Assembly: GCF_963677075.1 (NCBI RefSeq)
Contig: NZ_OY781873.1
Location: 2,195,715-2,259,714, forward strand
Length of the DNA stretch: 64,000 nt
Source of the DNA: an uncultured Sphaerochaeta sp.
GTDB taxonomy: Bacteria; Spirochaetota; Spirochaetia; Sphaerochaetales; Sphaerochaetaceae
Direction of reading: 5' to 3'
Both the position numbers and the translations under genes were made by a program. The notes under the pieces were generated by a model, which was given only the letters and a program-made list of their open reading frames with translations, had not been told where the DNA came from and made no database searches. This document shows, in pieces, positions 10,411-18,671 of this stretch (position 1 is its first letter; every line of letters begins with the position of its first letter).

Positions 10411-10899
10411 CTATTTCATCCTTATTCTCGAAAAATCATAAACAGCAAAGCAGATTGCAACAGCTAAGGCATCTGCAGCGTGATCAGGACGGGGAATGGT
10501 CTCAAAACCCAGCAAGATACGAACCATCTCCTGGACCTGGTGCTTTTCTGCACCACCAAAACCTGTTACAACACTCTTGATGGTGGGAGGGCTGTACAAC
10601 TTGACCGGGAGCTCTTGCAATCCCATCTGATGTATACAGGCTCCGATCACCTTCGCAACCGGGATGGCGGAACTGACATTCTTGGTAAAAAAAATGTCTT
10701 CCATGGCACAAACATCCACATGGTGGTCTTCAGCCAACTGCCCAACCGATTTCGCTATAAAGTGTATCCTTTGGCTGTCTGGTTGTGAAGTACTGGTTTT
10801 GATGACACCAAAAGAAACAGGCCGGTTATGCTGCCCATCTGATTCGACAACACCCCAGCCTGTCTGTGCATATCCTGGATCAATTCCTAGGATTCGCAT
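10411..10899 (-). CDS. ruvC: Crossover junction endodeoxyribonuclease RuvC
   Basis: RuvC resolves Holliday junctions by paired nicks. The RNase H-like acidic catalytic residues are visible as D7 (ILGIDPG), E67 (AMEDIFF), and D139/D143 in the RPDHAADALAVA block. The glycine-rich loop GFGGAEKHQVQEMV that contacts DNA is also present. Length is 162 aa, as expected. Start ATG 10899 lies 3 bp after the yebC stop, and the ribosome site would sit in the yebC tail (GAAG, 8 bases upstream), suggesting coupled translation. Confidence 0.95.
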   Translation of the reverse strand: MRILGIDPGYAQTGWGVVESDGQHNRPVSFGVIKTSTSQPDSQRIHFIAKSVGQLAEDHHVDVCAMEDIFFTKNVSSAIPVAKVIGACIHQMGLQELPVKLYSPPTIKSVVTGFGGAEKHQVQEMVRILLGFETIPRPDHAADALAVAICFAVYDFSRIRMK

Positions 10900-10902
10900 G
10901 CC

Positions 10903-11652
10903 TTATTCTTCGTCGCTATCCTCAAAATCATCGGGCAATTCCAAATTGGAAGAGACTTGCTGGACATCATCCAACTCTTCAAGCTTATCGATGATCTTGA
11001 GTACTTTGCGGGCTTTCTCGGTGTCAAGAGTGACCGTCTGGTCTGCAACTTTCTCTACCTCGGCGCTTTCTTGCTCAAATCCAGCAGCCTGCATGGCTTC
11101 CAGGACGTTTGCAAAGTCACTTGGAGTAGTAATTACTTCAATTACTTCATCAGAAGTCGTTACATCATCAGCACCATTCTCCAATGCCACTTCGAAAATC
11201 TGTTCTTCAGTGTACTTGGATGAATCGTAGGTTATGATCCCCTTGGTCTGGAACATGTACGATACACAACCGCTATTGCCCAGTGTTCCGCCGTTCTTGG
11301 TAAGCGTGGAACGAACATCACTTGCTGTGCGGTTCTTATTGTCGGTAAGGGTGTCGATAATAAGAGCTACACCACCAACTGCATATCCTTCATAGGTCAG
11401 TTCATAGTAGGTGGAATTTTCCAACTCACCTGAACCTTTCTTGATTGCCCTGTCAATATTGTCCTTGGGCATATTCTCTGCACGAGCCTTGAGAATAGCA
11501 GTACGAAGCCGTGCATTGGAGTCGGGGTCAGCGCCACCCATCTTGGCAGCAACGGAAATTTCTTTGATCAGCTTCGTGAACTTCTGGCCGCGTTTAGCGT
11601 CAGCAGCACCCTTCTTGTGTTTAATGGTAGCCCATTTACTATGGCCGGACAT
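10903..11652 (-). CDS. yebC: YebC/PmpR family (TACO1) protein
   Basis: YebC-family proteins were described as transcriptional regulators and more recently implicated in translation of difficult sequences. The N-terminus MSGHSKWATIKHKKGAADAKRG is diagnostic, as are NARLRTAILKARAENMPKDNIDRAIKKG and YEGYAVGGVALIIDTLTDNKNRT. Length is 249 aa, with an acidic C-terminus (PDDFEDSDEE). AGAGG lies 7 bases before the ATG. It is the first gene of the yebC-ruvC-ruvA-ruvB-queA operon, an arrangement common in bacteria. Confidence 0.95.
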   Translation of the reverse strand: MSGHSKWATIKHKKGAADAKRGQKFTKLIKEISVAAKMGGADPDSNARLRTAILKARAENMPKDNIDRAIKKGSGELENSTYYELTYEGYAVGGVALIIDTLTDNKNRTASDVRSTLTKNGGTLGNSGCVSYMFQTKGIITYDSSKYTEEQIFEVALENGADDVTTSDEVIEVITTPSDFANVLEAMQAAGFEQESAEVEKVADQTVTLDTEKARKVLKIIDKLEELDDVQQVSSNLELPDDFEDSDEE

Positions 11653-11715
11653 AATTGAACCTCTTATTTAGTAAAATATCATGAAATCTATAGCCCATTT
11701 AACCTATCATATGCG

Positions 11716-12897
11716 CTAGTGGCGGTCAAGGGGTTGCGGAATTTGGAGAGCAAGCCTTAGGATAATCTCATCAAGAACCATCCATCCAACTTTAGATAAT
11801 ACAAATAAATGTGGGGTATCTCTATACCAGAGAAGATCGAGATTTGCAATGGTTTTTGAAAATAGTGAATCAAAATCAAGGGAAAAGCGTGCTTTGAAAA
11901 GGTTTTTTTCAATCCCACGGTTTGTGCGGAGTGCCATCATCAGGTATTCTTCAACCAGTTGGTCACTGCCAAGTTTTTCTTTCTCATACCCACTGAACAG
12001 CGTTTCTTCAGCAAATGTTTGAAGGTCTTCCTTCTGGCTGTAATGCCATGAATGGCTTTCAGATTGCAGGAATGAAGCAGCGCTGCTTCCCAATCCTAGA
12101 TAGGGATCCAGGTTCCAATACACAAGGTTGTGTTTGCAATATCGTCCATTTCTTGCAAAGTTCGATACTTCATAGTGCTCATACCCCAACTGGCCAAGTC
12201 GGTCCCACAATCTTCCCAGTAATTCCATCTGGCCATCATCATCCCACACTTTCAGCTCTCGCTCTGAGACTCTTCTTGCAAGCTCTGTGCCCTCCTCTAC
12301 GGTCAGGCAGTAGAGACTGATATGCCCCGGATCACCGAGCGATACTATGGTATCAATATCCTGTAGTGCCATCTGGATGCTTTGACCGGGAAGTGCTGCC
12401 ATCAGATCAAAGGAAAGATCAATACCGTAGAGACCATGGGCTTTCTTGGCGAGGGCAATCGCCCTCAAGTTGTCTTTTACCGTTGCATTCCTACCCAGTT
12501 GACGAAGCACTGAATCATCCATGCTCTGGATGCCCATACTTACACGGGTGACGAGTTTATTTTCGAATAGAGGAAAGTAAGATTCAGAAAACGTCTCAGG
12601 ATTCATCTCAACGGTAACTTCACTGCACTGGGGACTTTTTGCTGCAACAAGCAAGCGGGATAGCTGTTCACAGGTAAGGGATCCAGGGTTTCCTCCACCA
12701 ATGAAAATGGTTTCAAATCCACCGGTATACTCGACAACTATAGTGATCTCTTGTTCAAGACGTGAAACATAGGCTTCCTGGAATCCTCTCCAAGAGGACT
12801 CTGGTTCACTGTAAAACGCACAATATGAGCAACGAGTGGTACAAAAAGGGATATGGAGATACAGGGCTTTTGGGTTGCTTGCACCTAATGTGAGCAC
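11716..12897 (-). CDS. hemW: HemW-like radical SAM protein (heme chaperone / CPO-III-like)
   Basis: This is a radical SAM protein of the HemW group, long annotated as oxygen-independent coproporphyrinogen oxidase but shown in other bacteria to be a heme chaperone. The cluster-binding motif is CTTRCSYC (CxxxCxxC), preceded by LYLHIPFC. The HemW-type motif CKHNLVYWNLDPYLGLGSSA is present. The start is GTG 12897, sharing one base with the lepB stop, with GGGGGA 6 bases upstream. Length is 393 aa. No other heme-biosynthesis gene is in the window, which fits HemW better than a pathway enzyme. Confidence 0.85.
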   Translation of the reverse strand: MLTLGASNPKALYLHIPFCTTRCSYCAFYSEPESSWRGFQEAYVSRLEQEITIVVEYTGGFETIFIGGGNPGSLTCEQLSRLLVAAKSPQCSEVTVEMNPETFSESYFPLFENKLVTRVSMGIQSMDDSVLRQLGRNATVKDNLRAIALAKKAHGLYGIDLSFDLMAALPGQSIQMALQDIDTIVSLGDPGHISLYCLTVEEGTELARRVSERELKVWDDDGQMELLGRLWDRLGQLGYEHYEVSNFARNGRYCKHNLVYWNLDPYLGLGSSAASFLQSESHSWHYSQKEDLQTFAEETLFSGYEKEKLGSDQLVEEYLMMALRTNRGIEKNLFKARFSLDFDSLFSKTIANLDLLWYRDTPHLFVLSKVGWMVLDEIILRLALQIPQPLDRH

Positions 12898-13904
12898 TAT
12901 GCATCCCCCAGATATTTCATGCTTGTGAAGGGCCAGAAACGAAACCGAACCGAACCATTGATTTTTTTCTGGGTCACAGGGCCGAAATACCTGCCGTCAC
13001 GGCTGTTGTCACGATTGTCCCCAAGAGGAAGGATGGAGTCCTGCGGAACATAGATTCCGCTTTGATACTTCGCGCTATCGCTTCTCGATTGCATGTCCGC
13101 TGGGTTTATAAGGTGTTTGGTTCGCTTTGCGGCAGTCTCGAATGCGTACATATCGTCGGGATAGGAGTCCCCTTGTACGCTTGCATATTGGCTCTTCAGG
13201 TAGGCAGGGCTTGCTGACAGGTCCAGACCAGCTTCCTGGTATCCAAACAGACTACCCCATGCTCGAATTCCTTCGTAGGAAGAGGCATCAAGACTTCTAT
13301 GTGGACCCTCTACCAAAGAGAGATCAGATCTGAACGAATCTTCATCAATATACGATGAAAAACCTGCAGGGCGAACCTGTACATTACCATTCACAAAGCG
13401 AATCGTCTCAGAGGGAAATCCAATTGCCCTTTTGACATAGAGCCTTTCAGCGATGGATCCATCCTCATTCTTATCGATATTCACCAATGAAAAGGTACCC
13501 ATATAGATGATCTGGGAGAGTACATCAAAAAATGGTCCTTTTGAATCATACTCAGGATTGTAGAAGGTAATGATATCATCACGTTGTACTTGTCTGTTTG
13601 CCGAAAAGATCTTCGGACCACCAGGGTACACTTCAATGCCATAAATGGTTTTGCTTACAAACACCCTGTCCCCAATATTGAGTGTTGACACCATGGAGGG
13701 TGATGGTATGACGAAGAGTTGGAAGATATATTGGTTGATGAGTAATACCGCAAATACCGCAAATACCAGGGCATCGACCCAGCCTTTTACTTCACCAATA
13801 AAGGTGCGTTTAGTCTTCTGGGACATCTCATAGGCTTTCACTGCCTTGCGATGAGTGAGTATGCGTATCGTATGTTTTTCAAGAAAACCCAATAATGATT
13901 CCAT
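12897..13904 (-). CDS. lepB: Signal peptidase I (S26 family)
   Basis: LepB removes signal peptides from exported proteins at the outer face of the cytoplasmic membrane. The catalytic serine is S70 in PSPSMVSTL and the general-base lysine is K158 in LYVKRAIGFPSETI. The box D/E residues GDNRDNSRDGRYFGPV lie near the C-terminus. One transmembrane segment (about residues 45-65) precedes the active site. I chose ATG 13904 (335 aa) because the 38 upstream residues of the open frame lack family character; no strong ribosome site is seen there, so the start is uncertain. An insert of about 90 residues separates the lysine box from the GDN box. It is divergent from the FGE-like gene. Confidence 0.9.
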   Translation of the reverse strand: MESLLGFLEKHTIRILTHRKAVKAYEMSQKTKRTFIGEVKGWVDALVFAVFAVLLINQYIFQLFVIPSPSMVSTLNIGDRVFVSKTIYGIEVYPGGPKIFSANRQVQRDDIITFYNPEYDSKGPFFDVLSQIIYMGTFSLVNIDKNEDGSIAERLYVKRAIGFPSETIRFVNGNVQVRPAGFSSYIDEDSFRSDLSLVEGPHRSLDASSYEGIRAWGSLFGYQEAGLDLSASPAYLKSQYASVQGDSYPDDMYAFETAAKRTKHLINPADMQSRSDSAKYQSGIYVPQDSILPLGDNRDNSRDGRYFGPVTQKKINGSVRFRFWPFTSMKYLGDA

Positions 13905-13969
13905 AGGAAGCAAGCTATCACAATAGAGTTCAGTTGACAAGAGAACACCAGAAAGATACCTTATCGTGT

Positions 13970-15421
13970 ATGAAACGACGAATCGAACTGCCTGAAGTTG
14001 ATCAGGTTCAGCTGCCACATGTTCTGGGCCTGAGGCCAGGTGTTCTTATTTTGATACTCCTTATCATTATCCTGGCAGCGGCAATCTTCTTCATTGCCTT
14101 CTTCCCTGGAATCAACAAGGGAGGACGATACGTCACATTTCGTGGGCAACTCAGTGAGAGCGGAGTAGTTGTTGATGGCTCATATGTTGGGGTGACTGGT
14201 TATCAGTATTTTATTGAGAGTGGAAACCACGAGGTAGCATTGATGAAGGGAGGTATTCCCTATGCTTCCTATATATTAGAGGTAGACCATCCTGTCTTTT
14301 TGACCTGGCTTTTTCATCGTACGATGGAGGCTCCAATCCCTACCCTCTCTTTGGATGAGGATAGCAAGAATGCTATCAATCGATTCAATCTTCAGGAAAT
14401 TGCTGATGCAAGTGCCATACTCAGTTATGACGAGGTTACCCGTATTCGTCCACTCTTCTCAAATCTGATCCACGACCTTGAGGCACTTGGCTTTGATCAG
14501 AAATATACGCAAGCAACCCTTGAAACAGCACTTCGCTTTATCAGCAATGAGGCCATGCTCATCGAGGCAAAGGATGCGCTTGAGGCAGTGGAGATAAGCG
14601 ATTCAGTGCGTGACCTACTTGCTATTGCAGAACAGGTAGTGAATACCAACAATGCAGGTACACGCTTGGGCCTCGCTTCCAGTGTACCTACCATTACCCC
14701 TGAAAAGCGATCACTCTCTTTTGGAGATCTCCAACTTGCAGGGTTTGCCTACCCTCAAACTTCCTTTATCATGGGCAGGGAAACTGCTTCCCAGTATCCC
14801 GAGATACATGAAGCAGGAGTATCTGTGGATGTTCCTTCCTTTGTACTTGGAGCAACAGAGATCAGCCAGTACCAGTGGGCGTTATTCCTGGAAGACAATC
14901 CCTATTGGGAAAAGAGTAATAAGGATGAGTTGATGAGCAAGGGATTGGTGGATGACTCATATCTGGAAGGTATGACCATCTCATCGGTGTTTGTTACAAG
15001 CCGTCCTGTTTTCAATGTAAGTTATCATGCTGCACAAGCTTTCTGTACTTGGTTGAGTGAAAAAACAGGAAAAGAGGTTTTCCTTCCCACTGAGGCAATG
15101 TGGAGTCTTGCCGCCCTTCAACAGAATGATTTAAACTACACAACGTCTCTCTCCCCTTCTCCAGATATCAGTGGCGGTCCTGTATCGCTTATGGGAGGTG
15201 TCTGGGAACTTACGCAGACGCCCTATATTCCCCTTTCCCGGATAACCGGTTACCAGGAGAGCCTCGCCTTACATGAAGCGTTCTCTCTCCAGATGCAACC
15301 AGTTGTGAAAGGTGGCAGTTACCTGAATGATCCCCAAACAATCACCGAACACACGGTCGGTGTTATTGAAAGTGATGCTTGTGGGGACCAAATTGGATTC
15401 CGTGTTGCTTGGTATGAATAG
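13970..15421 (+). CDS. Membrane-anchored FGE/sulfatase-modifying-factor-like protein
   Basis: The protein has a short cytoplasmic N-terminus, one strong transmembrane segment (about residues 23-45) and an extracytoplasmic part. Residues ~52-100 resemble a PEGA-like beta-domain (GRYVTFRGQLSESGVVVDGSYVG). Residues ~250-483 match the FGE-sulfatase/C-type lectin-like fold (ATEISQYQWALFLEDNPYW, PVFNVSYHAAQAFCTWLSEK, FLPTEAMWSLAA, VKGGSY, QIGFRVAW). The C-terminal catalytic cysteine/arginine pattern of true formylglycine-generating enzymes is not evident, so binding or a structural role is more likely than catalysis. I prefer ATG 13970; upstream TTG 13934 is possible but falls in a promoter-like TTGACA. 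smpB starts at the very next base after the stop. Confidence 0.72.
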   Translation: MKRRIELPEVDQVQLPHVLGLRPGVLILILLIIILAAAIFFIAFFPGINKGGRYVTFRGQLSESGVVVDGSYVGVTGYQYFIESGNHEVALMKGGIPYASYILEVDHPVFLTWLFHRTMEAPIPTLSLDEDSKNAINRFNLQEIADASAILSYDEVTRIRPLFSNLIHDLEALGFDQKYTQATLETALRFISNEAMLIEAKDALEAVEISDSVRDLLAIAEQVVNTNNAGTRLGLASSVPTITPEKRSLSFGDLQLAGFAYPQTSFIMGRETASQYPEIHEAGVSVDVPSFVLGATEISQYQWALFLEDNPYWEKSNKDELMSKGLVDDSYLEGMTISSVFVTSRPVFNVSYHAAQAFCTWLSEKTGKEVFLPTEAMWSLAALQQNDLNYTTSLSPSPDISGGPVSLMGGVWELTQTPYIPLSRITGYQESLALHEAFSLQMQPVVKGGSYLNDPQTITEHTVGVIESDACGDQIGFRVAWYE

Positions 15422-15892
15422 ATGAAACAAGATAGAAACAAATTCAAACTTCTCCAGAAGAACAAAAAGGCCTACTTCAACTATGAGGTTATAGAAGATC
15501 TCGAGTGTGGTATATCGCTTGCAGGTACAGAGGTGAAATCCATAAGAGATGGGCGTTTCAGCTTTTCTGACAGCTATGTGACAATTGATAAACAAGGATT
15601 GACCCTGGTTGGTCTTACCATACAACCATACACCCATGGCAATATCAACAACCATGAACCAAATCGTAATCGTCGTCTTCTTGCCCATAAGGCAGAGATT
15701 AAGAAGTTTAAGCGGAAAGTCGATGAGAAAGGGTTCACCTTGGTCCCTACCTCCATCTACCTGAAAGGAAATCTCGTAAAAGTACAGATCTCCCTATGTA
15801 GAGGTAAACAGTTGCACGACAAGCGTGCTGTGGTAAAGGAAAGAGATCTAAACCGTGATACACGGCGTGAATTGAAACAACTACAATATTAA
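15422..15892 (+). CDS. smpB: SsrA-binding protein SmpB
   Basis: SmpB binds tmRNA and brings it to stalled ribosomes for trans-translation. The OB-fold core shows NKKAYFNYEVIEDLECGISLAGTEVKS and LLAHKAEIKKF. The C-terminal basic tail ends DKRAVVKERDLNRDTRRELKQ, as in the family. Length is 156 aa. It follows the FGE-like gene with no gap and ends at a strong terminator at 15914. Its partner tmRNA is encoded in this window at 25178-25552. Confidence 0.96.
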   Translation: MKQDRNKFKLLQKNKKAYFNYEVIEDLECGISLAGTEVKSIRDGRFSFSDSYVTIDKQGLTLVGLTIQPYTHGNINNHEPNRNRRLLAHKAEIKKFKRKVDEKGFTLVPTSIYLKGNLVKVQISLCRGKQLHDKRAVVKERDLNRDTRRELKQLQY

Positions 15893-15913
15893 TTGAGCTC
15901 ATTACATCTATAG

Positions 15914-15943
15914 CCATCAGGAACAAGCTTCCTGGTGGTTTTT
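15914..15943 (+). terminator. Rho-independent terminator after smpB
   Basis: CCATCAGGAA (15914-15923) pairs with TTCCTGGTGG (15929-15938) around a 5-base loop, with one G-U pair, and is followed by TTTTT. This is a standard intrinsic terminator just downstream of smpB. Confidence 0.88.
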
Positions 15944-16327
15944 ATTTGTCTTTATCCCTCAGTGCAAAATATTCAATTAGGTATCAACATGTAATGAAGA
16001 AGGATGTAATAGATGTGTATTACAGACTTTCAGGTAGGAAGAATGCTTTGTCCGGTATCTTGTAAAATACGAAAAACAAAAAACAGTCATAATAAAATGC
16101 ATATAAATGAATATGTAAATAAATAAAATATAAAAAATTTTTAATAAGAATTTGAGAAATTTATAGAAACATATTAATAAAGTATATTATGAAACAAAAA
16201 TGCGTCAAAAGTTGATAAATTGCAATAAAAGTTTTTAAAACAACTTAAACAATATATAAAATATAATAAGAAATGGCAAAATTCAATTTACAAAGTCAAA
16301 AAATATAATTAATTGAAATATATATTA

Positions 16328-16346
16328 TATGCATAAACAATGCATA
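16328..16346. repeat. Perfect inverted repeat, 7-bp arms
   Basis: TATGCAT (16328-16334) and ATGCATA (16340-16346) are exact inverted copies around AAACA. It is one of two palindromes in the A/T-rich region ahead of the recombinase. Its short arms and A/T-rich setting make chance more likely than for its neighbour. Confidence 0.5.
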
Positions 16347-16388
16347 GCCATTTAATATACAATATATAAAAATATATAGAAATACAAG

Positions 16389-16413
16389 CTACTTACTGTG
16401 ACACAGTAAGTAG
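16389..16413. repeat. Perfect 25-bp palindrome, 12-bp arms
   Basis: CTACTTACTGTG (16389-16400) and CACAGTAAGTAG (16402-16413) are exact inverted copies around a single A. There is no T-tract, so a terminator is unlikely. The dyad resembles an operator or a recombinase binding site, and it lies about 145 bp upstream of the tyrosine recombinase start. It is the least A/T-rich patch in this non-coding stretch. Confidence 0.7.
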
Positions 16414-16556
16414 TAAAGTATTTAAAGATAGACATGAGGAGGCTAATAAAGTACTATAAAAGATAGGTTAAAAAGATTTATATAGCAAATGTAAAAATGA
16501 ACTATTTTAAACGATTGAACAAATAATTGAACAAACAACGAATACGAGGAGCTATA

Positions 16557-17771
16557 ATGTCCAGCCCAGCACCATTTACCCTATGTAGAATATTTCGAGG
16601 CGAAAGGACGTATTACTACGCACTATTTCGTGATCCGGACACTGGAAAACGGACGAATAAGAAAAGTGTGGAGATGCTGAGAAAACGCTTGGGGATATTT
16701 GATACAACTCCTATAAAAAGAAGAGATGAGGCTATACGTATCTGTTATAAAGCTTTGGACGCAGGAATTATCTTCTCAGAAGAAACTGAGCAAACGCTGG
16801 TAAGCTATCTTAGGGATTTCTATACCTGGGAGGCAAGTGAATACGCTAAACGAAGAAATCTACTGGATCCAGGATCAATTTCTCCCGATTACCTTGCTAC
16901 ACGGTTAAACCTCCTGGAAAACCACGTATTTCCTCGTATCCACACGAATCTGCTACTCTCAAGAGTAACATTGACTGAACTTGAACGGTTACAACTTGAA
17001 TTGGTACAGGAAGGTGCAATTCGTAATACGACGATCAATATGGCAATGACCACCATACTCGTTGCACTCCGTGAGGCACAGAGAAGAGGCCTTGTTCCTC
17101 CCACGGTGGTATTGAGCATACAGGGACTTGCTGCACAGCATCAGGAGCGGGGCATACTTAGTGAGCAAGAGTTATCTGCATTCATGCAATATGCAAAAGT
17201 ACATAGTGAAAAAAGAATCTATCTGGCATGTCTTTTGGCTCTACTGACTGGTATGCGAGCCGGTGAGTTACGTGGATTGTGTGCGGAAGCAATTGGAGAG
17301 GGAATGATCACCATATCTCAGGCTTATGCAGATCGAGCTGGACTGAAAGTTCCAAAAGGAAAAAGAACAAGAATGGTACCCTGCCCTACTTTTGTATGTG
17401 ATGAACTGAAGGCATTGGCCTTGGAAAATCCATTCTCTCATACACATAACCTGGTGTTCTGGAGCAAGAAGCATGGAGCGTTTGTATCAAGTCATTATTT
17501 TTCTGAACGTTTTCAACAGGAGTTGGTACGCAGTGGTGTTTTTGACAAGAGTAGCCTCCAAGAAAGGAATATAACCTTCCACTCATTGAGACATATGGCC
17601 AATACACTCCTACGTGGTACTGTAGATGAGCATGTATTGAGAATGACGATTGGTCATACGAGTGAACAATTGAGTAATCTTTACACGCACCTAAGCCAAC
17701 GTGGGCTTGAGAGTGTGCAACTTGCTCAACAGAATATGATCCTTCCTCTTCTTGAATCAAAACCATTGTGA
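16557..17771 (+). CDS. Tyrosine recombinase / phage-type integrase
   Basis: This is a DNA strand-exchange enzyme of the tyrosine recombinase family. The catalytic set is complete: R234 (TGMRAGELRG), a lysine in the PKGKRTR turn (about 267-271), H342 and R345 (HSLRH), H367 (GHTSEQ) and Y376 (LYTHLS). Residues 1-75 resemble an arm-type N-terminal domain (YYYALFRDPDTGKRTNKK) and ~80-195 a SAM-like core-binding domain. ATG 16557 has GAGGAG 5 bases upstream; an upstream ATG at 16527 lacks one. Length is 404 aa, and the gene looks intact. No excisionase, phage gene or transposase is nearby, so it is solitary. Its 5' flank is an A/T-rich palindromic non-coding region. Confidence 0.9.
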   Translation: MSSPAPFTLCRIFRGERTYYYALFRDPDTGKRTNKKSVEMLRKRLGIFDTTPIKRRDEAIRICYKALDAGIIFSEETEQTLVSYLRDFYTWEASEYAKRRNLLDPGSISPDYLATRLNLLENHVFPRIHTNLLLSRVTLTELERLQLELVQEGAIRNTTINMAMTTILVALREAQRRGLVPPTVVLSIQGLAAQHQERGILSEQELSAFMQYAKVHSEKRIYLACLLALLTGMRAGELRGLCAEAIGEGMITISQAYADRAGLKVPKGKRTRMVPCPTFVCDELKALALENPFSHTHNLVFWSKKHGAFVSSHYFSERFQQELVRSGVFDKSSLQERNITFHSLRHMANTLLRGTVDEHVLRMTIGHTSEQLSNLYTHLSQRGLESVQLAQQNMILPLLESKPL

Positions 17772-17929
17772 AAGGTAATGTAATTGATGGTTTACAGACG
17801 ATAAGTTGGTTGATGTATCAAAATTAAGCGTATTAAAGCAAGAATTTGATCAAAACTGAATGCCTGTGTGGTTTAATTCAAATTGGGCCTATGGTAAAAT
17901 TCATACAACACTTTTAGGAGGTGGCAGCA

Positions 17930-18664
17930 GTGAGATTAGCTGTACTTGGTGATATCCATGGTAATATCCGTGCATTTGAAGCAGTATTAAATGATGCCAA
18001 GGCCTCCAAAGTTGACCAGGTTATTTTCCTAGGCGATTTGGTGGTTATGGGACTTGATCCTCAACTTTGTTTTGATTTGCTTATGGAGCAAAAACCTTTG
18101 GTCATGATCAAAGGAAACACGGATGTGTACCTGGAAAATATCAAGGCATTTCCCGTCAAGAGTGAACATGACGCCCAGATATTGAAACTTCTGAAATACA
18201 CTTCCATCAGGATGCATCAAAAGGCCAAGGAAAAGCTTTCCAGCCTTCCTTCTGTAGAACGATTGGAGATAGAGGGTGTCTCCCTCATTTGTTGTCATGG
18301 AACTCCCTATGATGATAATGAAGGCATTGCCAAGGATACTCCTTTTTCTCCAGGACTTTCAAAGAAACTTGCAGAAGAGAAAGTGGACTTGATTTTCAGT
18401 GCCCATACGCATATTCCTGCTGACTTTCAACGTGATGGTATCAGATTCATTAATCCTGGGGCTGTAGGCTATTCATTTGATGGTGATGTTAGACCTAGCT
18501 ATGCTCTTGTGGATATTGAGAATACCAGTATTCGGTGTATTCACCGAAGAGTCGACTATGATATCCATCGCTATATCATGGAAGTCGAGCATGCACTGGA
18601 AGGATTTCCACTCTTTGACCGACTCCATTATCCATTGGAGCATGGTAAACAGCTGAAGGTATAA
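17930..18664 (+). CDS. YfcE/MJ0936-type metallophosphoesterase
   Basis: A calcineurin-like metallophosphoesterase. The metal-binding motifs are in order: GDIHGN near the N-terminus, GDLVVMG, GNTD, CCHGTP and SAHTHIP. FINPGAVGYS near the C-terminus is typical of the YfcE group, which cleaves small phosphodiesters in vitro. I chose GTG 17930 because AGGAGG (17916-17921) is 8 bases upstream; the GTG at 17921 overlaps that site. Length is 244 aa. It stands alone between the recombinase and the convergent exchanger gene, so context gives no substrate. Confidence 0.85.
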   Translation: MRLAVLGDIHGNIRAFEAVLNDAKASKVDQVIFLGDLVVMGLDPQLCFDLLMEQKPLVMIKGNTDVYLENIKAFPVKSEHDAQILKLLKYTSIRMHQKAKEKLSSLPSVERLEIEGVSLICCHGTPYDDNEGIAKDTPFSPGLSKKLAEEKVDLIFSAHTHIPADFQRDGIRFINPGAVGYSFDGDVRPSYALVDIENTSIRCIHRRVDYDIHRYIMEVEHALEGFPLFDRLHYPLEHGKQLKV

Positions 18665-18671
18665 GAAAGAC

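Larger units (their letters stand above)
15950..16556. other. A/T-dominated non-coding stretch before the recombinase
   Basis: About 600 bases without a credible gene. The sequence is strongly A/T-rich (runs such as AAATATAAAAAATTTTT and many TATATAA motifs) and differs sharply from the coding DNA on both sides. It contains two perfect palindromes (16328-16346 and 16389-16413) and ends in the ribosome site of the recombinase. Such a tract could hold the recombinase promoter, its DNA target or the remnant of an integrated element; the sequence alone does not decide. Confidence 0.6.

Noticed and set aside
13934..13962. TTGACA with a 17-base spacer and TACCTT as a promoter for the FGE-like gene
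   Set aside because: It would place the transcription start almost at ATG 13970 and the -10 is poor; left as unproven.
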